Shown: positions 7,738 to 16,744 of the stretch, one piece after another
Layout of the letters: every line of letters begins with the position of its first letter
How positions within the stretch are numbered: the stretch's first letter is position 1
Assembly (NCBI GenBank): GCA_027028725.1
Contig: JALVIB010000060.1
Coordinates: forward strand, 1-24,343
Length of the DNA stretch: 24,343 nucleotides
Origin: Candidatus Altimarinota bacterium
GTDB taxonomy: Bacteria; Patescibacteriota; Gracilibacteria; UBA4473
Direction: 5' to 3'
Notes under the pieces: model-generated
Databases searched by the model: none
What the model saw: only the letters and a program-made list of their open reading frames with translations
What the model was told of the DNA's origin: nothing
Program-made: the position numbers and the translations under genes

Positions 7738-7988
7738 GTAATAGAATAAAGTCAAAATCCCGCGAAAAAATTTCAAAAGTAAGTGCGACGGCGCCGTCGC
7801 ACCTACGATTTTTCATATTCCAGAAAGCGCGAATTCGAATTCGCGCCTACAATACGAAAGCGCGGTCACGTGACCGCGCCTACAAAAAGGCGATTAATAA
7901 TCACCCCTACATTTTCTTCTGACCTCTAAAATTCTTTTCTTTCTCTGTGAAAAATCCCGCGCTGTGCCCCGCAAGGCGGTGGAAATTT
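7655..7988. repeat. Gene-free repeat cluster between the lipoprotein and uvrC, with three different 20-bp palindromes
   Basis: No gene seen. After copy A of the uvrC-end duplication come a copy of the TSP3 -35 region (about 7728-7768) with CCCGCGAAA at 7759, then three perfect 20-bp palindromes: GTGCGACGGCGCCGTCGCAC (7783-7802), GCGCGAATTCGAATTCGCGC (7827-7846) and GCGCGGTCACGTGACCGCGC (7860-7879). Each is followed by CTAC. An imperfect palindrome ending CTAC (about 7889-7910) and the tail CTTCTGACCTCTAAAATT (about 7916-7933) follow. Read on the minus strand, each unit is GTAG plus a palindrome, the layout of REP elements linked to RAYT transposases. No transposase is present here. Confidence 0.8.
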
Positions 7989-10454
7989 TTACAAATTCTT
8001 CCGTAAATTCTCTAATTGTTTTTTGTTCAAGATTTTCAATAATTCGGTATCGCTGGCTTTGCGGATGCCGGCTGGCGAACCGAATTTTTGTAAAAGTTCT
8101 TTCTTCGTTTTCGGTCCAATTCCGAGAATTTCATCTAAACGAGATTTTTTCGCGGATTTTTCGCGCAAATTTCGGTTGAAGGAAATCGCGAAACGATGTG
8201 CCTCGTCGCGAATTCTTTGCAAGAGTTTAGATTCCGCGGAATCGGGATCTATGGCAAGTTTTTCAAAGATAATTTCATCAGTTGAGTTAAGTCCGGACTT
8301 AAATGACTTTTTATCCTGCGTCAAGTCCGGACTTGGCAACCGAAATTTCCCGCGAAAAATTTCTTCTTCCTGTTTAGCGATGGCGATGACCTGTTTTTCA
8401 ATGTTCAAGGGAAGATTTGACATATTTTTCAGCACATTTAAAACAGCAGAAAGTTGTCCTTTTCCGCCATCAATCACAATTAAATCAGGATTTCGCGGGA
8501 TTTTGTCCTGTTCTTTTGCGTCTCCCTCTCCCTCGGGGAGAGGGTCGGGGTGAGGGCTTGTGAACTCATATAATTTATTTAAAACTTCTTCTAAATTATT
8601 TAAAACATCGGCATTAGAGAAGCGAATAACTTTTATTTTTTTCTTTTTTAAAAAGGCAGTTCGTTTTTTGTCATAATCTTTATTATTTTCTTCTTCGTGC
8701 TGGATTCCGTCTATCTCTACGGCAACCTTTTTTGCGGGACAATAAAAATCCAAAATATAATTTTCAATTGGAAATTGTCGGCGAAATTTTAAATTGCAAA
8801 AATTTCGGTTTCGCAAAGCCATCCACATAATTTCTTCTAGGCGAGTTTGTTTTTTACGAAGTTTTTTCGCGTTTTCTAGTATTTTTTCGCGGGATTTATA
8901 CCAATTTTCTTTTATAGACTCTTTTGAATTGACCTCACCCCCGCCCTCTCCTAGAAGGAGAGGGAGCTCACTTGCATTTTGATTATTAGAACTTTCTTTT
9001 TTTTGGGAAATCCCGCGAAATCTCCGCTCCAAAACTTCTTTCATACTTGCAAAATCATCAATTTCGCCACTTTTTAAAGTCTTAATTTTAAATCGTCTGT
9101 ATTCTGAATTTTTTGGTTTTCCGTCAATAAAAACGACCTGGCTGGCGACCGTGTGCGTGCCGCTTAAATGCGAAATATCATAACACTCGATTCGGCGGGG
9201 CGGTTTTTCTAAGCCCAATTTTTCCGCCAATCTCGGTAAGGCCTGCGCGAAAATCTCTTCCTGCGCCATGGCTTCAATTCGCGATTTTCCCGCGAAATTT
9301 TTCGCGGATTTTTCCGCCATCGCTAGAATCTTCTTTTTGTCGCCTTTTTGTGGAACGATTATTTTGGTTTTCAATAATTCTTCGAGTTGTTCCTTATTTT
9401 CCGGCTCAGTAGGGACAAAAATTTTCGCGGGATTTTCGTCCACTTTATCGTAAAACTGCAAAAGCACCTTTTCCCAAACTTCGGCATCTTCCAAAAACTC
9501 GCCCGCCTTGAATTTTACTTCGTTTTGGTCGATAAATCGACCTTGCCGAAAACTCAACCGCACGAAATAAATATTGTTTTTCTCGCGATAAAAATTGAGA
9601 AAATCCCGCGAAATTTCGTCTGCAAACTGCACGCGTTGTTTTTCCGTCGAAACTTCGATAGACTTGATTAAATCGCGGATTTTAGCAGCCGCTTCAAACT
9701 TTTTTTCTTTCGCCAAAGACATCATCTGTTCGGTCAGATTTTTGATGACTTCTTTGGTATCTCCACGCAGGAATTTTTTCATCAAAGCAACTTGTTCGTT
9801 GTATTTTCTCCGCGAAATTTTTCCCGCGCAGGGACCGGAACATTTTTTGATATGAAAATCCATGCAAGGGATTTTTTTGCGTTCGGGGTTGGAAGTGATT
9901 TCAAGTTTTTCGCGGGATTTTTCAGAAATCCCCCCAGCCCCCTTTGTCAAGGGGGAGCCATCGGAATTTTTTGAAACTATGCCGACGCGACAAGTGCGGA
10001 TTTGGAAGACTTTTTGACAGAAATTAATAGTTTCGCGAAATTTCTTCGCGCTGGTTTTTGGTCCGACATAAAAACTCCCGTCGCGGATGATTCGCCGAGT
10101 TACTTCAATTCGCGGGAAATCTTCTTTCGTCACGCGGAGATACAAAAAGTTTTTATCATCGCGTAGCAAAACATTAAATTGGGGCATAAACTCCTTAATC
10201 AAATTGTTTTCCAAAATGAGCGCCTCCATTTCCGAATTTACAATTCGCGTCTCAATTCTCGCGATTTTTTTGACCATGGTGGCAGTTTTGAGCGGCTTTT
10301 TTGTTTTCTGAAAATACGAACTGACGCGTTTCCGCAAATCTTTGGCTTTCCCGACATATAAAAGCTCATCTTTTGCATCAAAAAATAAATAACATCCCGG
10401 ATTTCGCGGAATTTTATTACGATTATATTTGAATTCTTTTGATTCTTTTTTCAC
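7989..10454 (-). CDS. uvrC: Excinuclease ABC subunit C with several in-frame insertions, including a DUF559-type nuclease
   Basis: UvrC makes the dual incisions in UvrABC nucleotide excision repair. At 821 residues it is about 200 longer than usual. Domains: GIY-YIG nuclease (about 14-95, CYLFFDAKDELLYVGKAKDL); Cys cluster (MDFHIKKCSGPCAG, 198-211); UVR helix pair (about 235-275); RNase H-like nuclease with D426 (YDISHLSG), D662 (VIDGGKGQ) and H753 (RDEAHRFAI); and a C-terminal helix-hairpin-helix (LGIGPKTKKELLQKFGS). The catalytic residues are intact, so the gene may work. Insertions: about 161-194, carrying a PLTKGAGG hairpin repeat; about 482-650, a DUF559 domain; and about 706-722, a paired AAGTCCGGACTT element. 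All keep the frame. The start is GTG at 10454; the promoter predicts a leaderless transcript. Ten or so motif copies lie within. Confidence 0.93.
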   Translation of the reverse strand: MKKESKEFKYNRNKIPRNPGCYLFFDAKDELLYVGKAKDLRKRVSSYFQKTKKPLKTATMVKKIARIETRIVNSEMEALILENNLIKEFMPQFNVLLRDDKNFLYLRVTKEDFPRIEVTRRIIRDGSFYVGPKTSAKKFRETINFCQKVFQIRTCRVGIVSKNSDGSPLTKGAGGISEKSREKLEITSNPERKKIPCMDFHIKKCSGPCAGKISRRKYNEQVALMKKFLRGDTKEVIKNLTEQMMSLAKEKKFEAAAKIRDLIKSIEVSTEKQRVQFADEISRDFLNFYREKNNIYFVRLSFRQGRFIDQNEVKFKAGEFLEDAEVWEKVLLQFYDKVDENPAKIFVPTEPENKEQLEELLKTKIIVPQKGDKKKILAMAEKSAKNFAGKSRIEAMAQEEIFAQALPRLAEKLGLEKPPRRIECYDISHLSGTHTVASQVVFIDGKPKNSEYRRFKIKTLKSGEIDDFASMKEVLERRFRGISQKKESSNNQNASELPLLLGEGGGEVNSKESIKENWYKSREKILENAKKLRKKQTRLEEIMWMALRNRNFCNLKFRRQFPIENYILDFYCPAKKVAVEIDGIQHEEENNKDYDKKRTAFLKKKKIKVIRFSNADVLNNLEEVLNKLYEFTSPHPDPLPEGEGDAKEQDKIPRNPDLIVIDGGKGQLSAVLNVLKNMSNLPLNIEKQVIAIAKQEEEIFRGKFRLPSPDLTQDKKSFKSGLNSTDEIIFEKLAIDPDSAESKLLQRIRDEAHRFAISFNRNLREKSAKKSRLDEILGIGPKTKKELLQKFGSPAGIRKASDTELLKILNKKQLENLRKNL
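8289..8334. repeat. Paired AAGTCCGGACTT element inserted in frame in uvrC
   Basis: Two perfect 12-bp palindromes AAGTCCGGACTT at 8289-8300 and 8323-8334, separated by 22 bp containing GACTTTTTATCCTG. It encodes the extra residues around PSPDLTQDKKSFKSGLN in UvrC. The same element occurs in intergenic regions at 1768, 18362 and, inverted with changed arms, 22060. Confidence 0.85.
8521..8970 (-). mobile_element. DUF559 nuclease cassette with ~34-bp inverted repeat ends, inserted in uvrC
   Basis: The ends are inverted copies of one repeat: left about 8521-8555 (CTCCCTCTCCCTCGGGGAGA onward) and right about 8933-8968 (matching on the other strand with CTAGAAGGAGAGGGAG). They encode SPHPDPLPEGEG and ELPLLLGEGGGE. 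Between them is a DUF559-like PD-(D/E)xK domain: KLRKKQTRLEEIMWMALRN, FRRQFPIENYILDFYCPAKK, VAVEIDG (the acidic pair of the active site) and KKIKVIRFSNADV. DUF559 proteins are related to very-short-patch repair endonucleases and are often flanked by such PLPEGEG repeats. The reading frame stays open through both ends into uvrC. The cassette contains one iterated motif copy (8885). Mobility is inferred from the repeats and insertion; no target duplication was identified. Confidence 0.7.
9929..9960. repeat. C-run/G-run hairpin repeat in uvrC
   Basis: CCCCCAGCCCCCTTTGTCAA followed by GGGGGA, a hairpin repeat giving GSPLTKGAGG in UvrC. A close relative (CCCCCTAGCCCCCTTTCTCA...) is at 23762-23789 in the glycosyltransferase. 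Similar hairpins occur in many unrelated bacterial genomes. Confidence 0.75.
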
Positions 10455-10460
10455 GATATT

Positions 10461-10488
10461 ATTTTAGATAATTTCGCGGGATTTTCAA
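10461..10488 (-). promoter_or_regulatory. Predicted uvrC promoter with the motif as spacer, probably leaderless
   Basis: On the minus strand: -35 TTGAAA, 16-bp spacer ATCCCGCGAAATTATC, -10 TAAAAT, then 6 nt before the GTG at 10454. The motif is in the opposite orientation to that in the other motif-spacer promoters. A second motif copy lies at 10502. Confidence 0.5.
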
Positions 10489-10601
10489 TTCTTTGCATTT
10501 TTTTCGCGGGATTTTGAAAACAATATTACTGTATGCAGATTTAAAACATCTGCCAGGAGAAAATTGCAAAAATGTATACAGAGAAAGGATAAACAAAAAA
10601 G

Positions 10602-10630
10602 TTGTTTTTTTGTGTTTCCGTATGTATAAT
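10602..10630 (+). promoter_or_regulatory. Predicted fic promoter, leaderless
   Basis: -35 TTGTTT, 17-bp spacer, -10 TATAAT (10625-10630). The ATG codons at 10636 and 10639 lie 5 and 8 nt after the -10 box, so the transcript should begin at one of them. The spacer has no iterated motif. Confidence 0.55.
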
Positions 10631-10635
10631 TTGAA

Positions 10636-11604
10636 ATGATGAGTAAAAATATATCCAGTTCTTCCCTTTTTTTAAGGCAAAAATGGCTTTTTGCCTTGGG
10701 GGGACTTCCAAAACCAACGGTAAAAAATTCAGAGTGGCTGTATCAATTAGAAGAGGAAGCAAGGAATACACTAATGATTGAAGGGCATTTTGTATCAAAA
10801 TCACAATTAAAAAGTGCTTTGTCTGAAAACCCCAATCGTAAAAAAACAACTCCTGAAATTTTAGGATTTTTTGAGGCAGCTAAATTTGCTTACGAATTTG
10901 CGTTTCAGCAATTCCAAGAGCAGGAATTTAATATCTCTAAATCGTCAATTCGGGCACTTCATGCCCTTTTATTTTCAGCAGTTGATGATTTTCCTTATGA
11001 AAAAGGCAATTTTCGTATGGGAAACATTATTATTACAGGTTCGGGGTTTGAGTCTCCAGATTTTACGCGAATTCCAGAGATAATTGATAAAATTTTGTGG
11101 ATTGTGCATAAAAATAAAAAATGGTCTCCATGGCGTCGGGCAGCATTTTTCCATTCTCTTTTTGAGAATTTGCACCCATTATCAGACGGAAATGGAAGAA
11201 TAGGAAGAATTTTAGCAAATTGGGTTTTATTAGCTCATGGGTTTCCAAGTATTTCTATAAAAGGAGAAGAAAAAGATGCTTACATTTTAGCTTTAGAAGA
11301 AGTTGATCCAGAAATTCAAAATATTTTTTCTGGGAGATTGGCTTGGACGAAGTTTCCAGTAAAATCATTAAAAAAATTGGAAGACATTTTTGCTGACAGG
11401 TTGGCGGTATCTTGTGATTATCTGATTACAACTCGATGGGAAAAGTCAGGGGAGCCTCTTCTTCCCTTGAAAAAAGTTGCCGAAATAACTGGGCGAAGTC
11501 AAAATGCTTTGCATGTAGCTGCTTCGTTTAAGCAAATTATTGCAGTTAAAAAAGCGGGGAAATGGTTTTCCCATCCGGATTTTTTGAAAACGCCTAAGTT
11601 TTAA
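10636..11604 (+). CDS. Fic-domain protein (probable AMP-transferase) with N-terminal inhibitory helix
   Basis: 322 residues. The FIC core motif is complete, HPLSDGNGRIGR at 180-191, with the catalytic His180 and the anion-binding Asn/Gly/Arg residues. Such enzymes usually move AMP from ATP to a hydroxyl on a target protein. Residues 45-50, TLMIEG, fit the (S/T)xxxE(G/N) inhibitory motif N-terminal to the Fic fold (class II arrangement), so the protein should inhibit itself through Glu49. After the Fic domain, residues about 235-322 look like a winged-helix region (PLKKVAEITGRSQNALHVAA), as in Fic proteins with a C-terminal DNA-binding domain. No antitoxin partner is adjacent. Start: ATG 10636 or 10639, both at the predicted transcript start. 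The gene has no exact motif copy in almost 1 kb, unlike uvrC next to it, which suggests late acquisition. The target is unknown. Confidence 0.9.
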   Translation: MMSKNISSSSLFLRQKWLFALGGLPKPTVKNSEWLYQLEEEARNTLMIEGHFVSKSQLKSALSENPNRKKTTPEILGFFEAAKFAYEFAFQQFQEQEFNISKSSIRALHALLFSAVDDFPYEKGNFRMGNIIITGSGFESPDFTRIPEIIDKILWIVHKNKKWSPWRRAAFFHSLFENLHPLSDGNGRIGRILANWVLLAHGFPSISIKGEEKDAYILALEEVDPEIQNIFSGRLAWTKFPVKSLKKLEDIFADRLAVSCDYLITTRWEKSGEPLLPLKKVAEITGRSQNALHVAASFKQIIAVKKAGKWFSHPDFLKTPKF

Positions 11605-11630
11605 AAAATTTCGCGGGATTTTGAAAGATA

Positions 11631-12182
11631 TTAAAAAGTAAAAAGCTGAGTAAAAGTTGGTGAAAAAGTTATAATCAACATTGATGCGAAATCGGCAATA
11701 ACTCTTGCTAATAATAAAGACCAAGTTAGATAGAGAAATGTTATACAAATCCTAACTATACATATAATTAAATTTAAATTAACTTTTTCCCATAATTTTT
11801 TTCTAAAAAAGAGGAGCAGAAGTCCTAAAGATATAAATATTATTAGAGTAATAGGAAGACTAAGTGTGGCAAGAGAGAAAAGAGATAATAATGTTATTAT
11901 GAATAGCGGGATTATTCGTATTTTCTCTTTTTGAGAAGGAATAAATGCAGGAGAACTCTCTCCTCTAGTTTTTAGGACTTTGGATAATTTATAGATTGAG
12001 ATTGGAACAAAAAATATAAGCCCTAGTTTAAAAAGAAAAAGCCAAGATTCTTGTACGTCATTCATGTCAGAAGAAAGAATTCCTTCATTTTGAAGCAAAA
12101 TAGCTAGAGAGATTATTAATATAACGGCAAGGGTGTAATTGTGGAGAAATTTATTGATGGGGATGAATAGTTTTTTTGTCAT
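11631..12182 (-). CDS. Hypothetical multi-pass membrane protein
   Basis: 183 residues, no family recognised. Hydrophobic segments at about 17-32 (YTLAVILIISLAILL), 47-63 (LFLFKLGLIFFVPISIY), 90-122 (IIPLFIITLLSLFSL, then LPITLIIFISLGLLLLFF) and 136-170 suggest five or so membrane helices joined by short basic loops. It is very rich in Leu, Ile and Phe with low-GC codons and no motif copy inside the coding region. The motif is, however, in its promoter spacer (12205-12234). The predicted start of transcription is about 15 nt upstream of the ATG. It is convergent with fic (27 bp between stops) and divergent from the DUF5665 gene. It could be a membrane partner of a neighbour, but nothing in the sequence shows this. 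Confidence 0.7.
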   Translation of the reverse strand: MTKKLFIPINKFLHNYTLAVILIISLAILLQNEGILSSDMNDVQESWLFLFKLGLIFFVPISIYKLSKVLKTRGESSPAFIPSQKEKIRIIPLFIITLLSLFSLATLSLPITLIIFISLGLLLLFFRKKLWEKVNLNLIICIVRICITFLYLTWSLLLARVIADFASMLIITFSPTFTQLFTF

Positions 12183-12204
12183 TTTTTTTATTTTAAGTAG
12201 GGAA

Positions 12205-12234
12205 ATTTTACCACAAATCCCGCGAAATTTCCAA
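12205..12234 (-). promoter_or_regulatory. Predicted promoter of the membrane protein gene, motif in spacer
   Basis: On the minus strand: -35 TTGGAA, 18-bp spacer ATTTCGCGGGATTTGTGG, -10 TAAAAT. The spacer is the iterated motif plus GTGG. It lies back to back with the DUF5665 promoter, which also has the motif in its spacer. Confidence 0.5.
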
Positions 12235-12238
12235 TACT

Positions 12239-12267
12239 TTGCTTTTTTTCTCGCGGGAATTTACAAT
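12239..12267 (+). promoter_or_regulatory. Predicted promoter of the DUF5665-YggT operon, motif in spacer
   Basis: -35 TTGCTT, 17-bp spacer TTTTTCTCGCGGGAATT, -10 TACAAT. The start would be about 16 nt before the ATG at 12291. The motif copy is one base off the core (CTCGCGGGA). A TATAAT overlapping the ATG (12286-12291) is too close to serve as the -10 box for this start. Confidence 0.45.
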
Positions 12268-12290
12268 AGAAAGGAATTTTTTCTTATATA

Positions 12291-12617
12291 ATGGATAAAA
12301 CCAAAAGACGGATTATCGCCGAAGAGCAGCAATTTAAACACGCCAAGCGAGATTTGGAGCGAATTGTGACGATTTTTGACCAAGTGGGGTTTAGCGAGTT
12401 TGTGATGTATCTGAAATCTCCGCGAAGAATTATTTTGTGGAATTTTGTCGCGGGAATGTTTCGCGGATTGGGAATTGTGGTCGGAATGACAATTGTGGTG
12501 GCTGGTTTGGTGTGGGTGATGAGTAAAATGGTGGATTTTCCGCTGATCGGGGAGTATTTCCAAAAAGTTTTGGAAATTTTACAAAATGCTGCACCAAAAC
12601 AAGTTAATGTTCGATAA
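12291..12617 (+). CDS. DUF5665 family membrane protein
   Basis: 108 residues. An N-terminal charged helix (RRIIAEEQQFKHAKRDLERI) is followed by FSEFVMYLKSPRRIILWNFVAGMFRGLG. A membrane segment (IVVGMTIVVAGLVWVM) and VDFPLIGEYFQKVLEILQ complete it. The run YLxSPxRxIxxNFxAGxxRGxG, one helix, then PxIGEY is the pattern of DUF5665, a family without known function. It begins a two-gene unit: YggT starts 18 bp after its stop, and the gap is almost entirely one iterated motif copy. An in-gene relaxed copy encodes FVAGMFRG. The start follows a promoter with a 16-nt leader. Confidence 0.8.
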   Translation: MDKTKRRIIAEEQQFKHAKRDLERIVTIFDQVGFSEFVMYLKSPRRIILWNFVAGMFRGLGIVVGMTIVVAGLVWVMSKMVDFPLIGEYFQKVLEILQNAAPKQVNVR

Positions 12618-12635
12618 AATCCCGCGAAATTTTTA

Positions 12636-12905
12636 ATGAATGAACAACTAATTCGGTTTCTAATCTTTTTTATCGCGATTTTGACGGCGCTCTATCGTTA
12701 CGCGATTTTTGCTTATGTTTTGCTGTCGTGGTTTCCGCAGGGATTTCCAAAATTTCGCGGGATTTTAGCCCAAATTGTTAATCCGATTTTGCGCCCATTT
12801 CGGTTCGTCAAATTTGCGGGGCTAGATTTTTCTCCGATTATCGCTTTTTTAGTCATAGATTTTTTAGATAATTTCTTGATTTCGCGATTGGGAGAGCTTT
12901 TATAG
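12636..12905 (+). CDS. YggT family membrane protein
   Basis: 89 residues with two hydrophobic segments (FLIFFIAILTALYRYAIFAYVLL and FSPIIAFLVIDFLDNFLI) around the family signature: LLSWFPQG, ILAQIVNPILRPFRFV, and GLDFSPIIAFLVIDFL. YggT proteins are small integral membrane proteins linked to cell division, envelope shape or osmotic tolerance in various bacteria. Full length resembles one YggT repeat. It follows the DUF5665 gene by 18 bp with no separate promoter or ribosome binding site visible. The motif at 12753 encodes KFRGIL between the hydrophobic parts. It ends in TAG. Confidence 0.88.
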   Translation: MNEQLIRFLIFFIAILTALYRYAIFAYVLLSWFPQGFPKFRGILAQIVNPILRPFRFVKFAGLDFSPIIAFLVIDFLDNFLISRLGELL

Positions 12906-13252
12906 ATAATCTTTTCGCAGTTTTTGAGAAACTCAAAAAATCCCGCGAAAAAAGTTTGACAAGTGAAAATCTCTTTGCTAAAATCCGCCGGCCATTAAGT
13001 GAGGAGTCACTTTTTAGCAGTAAAAACGATCTTTTAAGTTGTCGGCAAAACGAAATTATCAGCACAATTTGTTATCAACTGATAATTTCATGAAAACTAA
13101 TTAAATTAGTTTCAAATTTTCAAATTAAAGTTTTATTTTTATACCGAATAAAACTTATACAATGTGTAAATGTTAATTTTTCGCGGGATTTTCCCCGAAG
13201 ATTAATATTTTCTGTAATTTGTTCACCAAAAGATGAATAAATCTCATTAATG
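12906..13252 (+). promoter_or_regulatory. Leader of the 23S-5S operon: promoter, hairpins and processing arm, no 16S
   Basis: No gene here. Contents: a motif copy (12942), the promoter at 12956-12984, a small hairpin with T-run (AAGTGA, GGAG loop, TCACTTTTT at about 12997-13015), TTGTCGGCAAAA (13039-13050), which pairs with TTTTGCCGACAA downstream of 23S (16376-16387), an 11-bp hairpin GAAATTATCAG / CTGATAATTTC (13052-13089), an imperfect AT-rich palindrome (about 13091-13113), and a motif copy at 13179. The region is where a 16S gene and tRNAs would sit in a standard rRNA operon; none is present. Confidence 0.7.
12956..12984 (+). promoter_or_regulatory. Predicted rRNA promoter
   Basis: -35 TTGACA (perfect), 17-bp spacer, -10 TAAAAT. 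This is the best -35 match in the window, as expected for an rRNA promoter. Transcription would start near 12991. The iterated motif lies just upstream of the -35 box rather than in the spacer. Confidence 0.65.
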
Positions 13253-16262
<3,010 letters not shown>

Positions 16263-16411
16263 AGAAGATTTATTCTATCTTTTGGTGTGCAATTTATAGG
16301 AAATATTAGAAAAATCCCGCGAAATTTTCGCGAGATTCAGATTTACACGATGAATTTGAGACAAACAAAATTAGTTTTTGCCGACAATGTTTAAAGTTTT
16401 CACACAAGAAG
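16263..16411. other. 23S-5S spacer
   Basis: 149 bp without a tRNA. It contains a motif dyad, CCCGCGAAATTTTCGCG (16316-16332), and the downstream arm of the putative 23S processing stalk (TTTTGCCGACAA, 16376-16387). Confidence 0.6.
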
Positions 16412-16545
16412 GCTTAATGTTAGTGTCTATAGCGGGAGAGGTACACCTGATTCCATCCCGAACTCAGAAGTTAAGACTCTTAGCGCCGATGATACTTGGA
16501 GATAGTCCTGGGAAAGTAGGTCGACACTAACATTAAGCTTTTTTG
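16412..16545 (+). terminator. Terminator built on the extended 5S terminal helix
   Basis: The 5S terminal stem continues outward to GCTTAATGTTAGTGTC (16412-16427) paired with GACACTAACATTAAGC (16523-16538), a 16-bp perfect helix, followed at once by TTTTTTG. The mature-end helix therefore seems to double as the base of an intrinsic terminator. Confidence 0.55.
16418..16534 (+). rRNA. rrf: 5S ribosomal RNA
   Basis: About 117 nt with the 5S hallmarks: CACCTGATTCCATCCCGAAC, CAGAAGTTAAG, TTAGCGCCGATG and a GGGAAAGTAGG end region. The terminal helix (TGTTAGTGTC with GACACTAACA) is perfectly paired and extends outward by several more base pairs into the flanks. It lies about 155 bp after 23S and almost certainly shares its transcript. 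Exact ends are uncertain by a few bases. Confidence 0.95.
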
Positions 16546-16617
16546 TTATCCACGATTTTGTGCATAAAATGTGCAAAACATTTTAAGAAAATCCCGCGAA
16601 AAATTGCCAGAATAACG

Positions 16618-16720
16618 GGAGAAATTTAGAGGTCAGAAAGATGTAGGAATCATGAGTGCTCGGAACGACCTGCCCATCAAATAGAAAAATTGTAGTGGCT
16701 GGTCTTGTGCCAGCCATTTT
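16618..16720 (-). repeat. REP-like block, inverted relative to those at 1829 and 7857
   Basis: AATTTAGAGGTCAGAAAG (16617-16640 region) is the reverse complement of the tail CTTTCTGACCTCTAAATT found at about 1893 and 7914. It is followed by GTAG units: GTAGGAATCATGAG (about 16644) and GTAGTGGCTGGTCTTGTGCC (16693-16712) continuing to AGCC, with stem GGCTGG/CCAGCC. A motif copy (16728) ends the block, directly before the SpoU remnant. Confidence 0.65.
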
Positions 16721-16744
16721 AAAAAATCCCGCGAAATTTTCACA

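Noticed and set aside
7783..7910. CRISPR array
   Set aside because: The units are palindromes with differing cores and uneven spacing, not identical direct repeats with uniform spacers; no cas genes.
10541..10849. Minus-strand 102-residue open frame overlapping the start of fic
   Set aside because: Covered by the Fic coding sequence and promoter, low-complexity, no family pattern.
12286..12291. TATAAT overlapping the DUF5665 start codon as promoter
   Set aside because: A transcript from it would begin inside the gene; the TACAAT at 12262 has a better-placed -35 box.
12906..13252. tRNA genes in the rRNA leader or elsewhere
   Set aside because: No cloverleaf or GGTTCGA-type T-arm was seen in the leader, spacer or other gaps.
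16549..16557. DnaA-box-like TTATCCACG
   Set aside because: A single copy without clustering, AT-rich unwinding region or dnaA/dnaN nearby.
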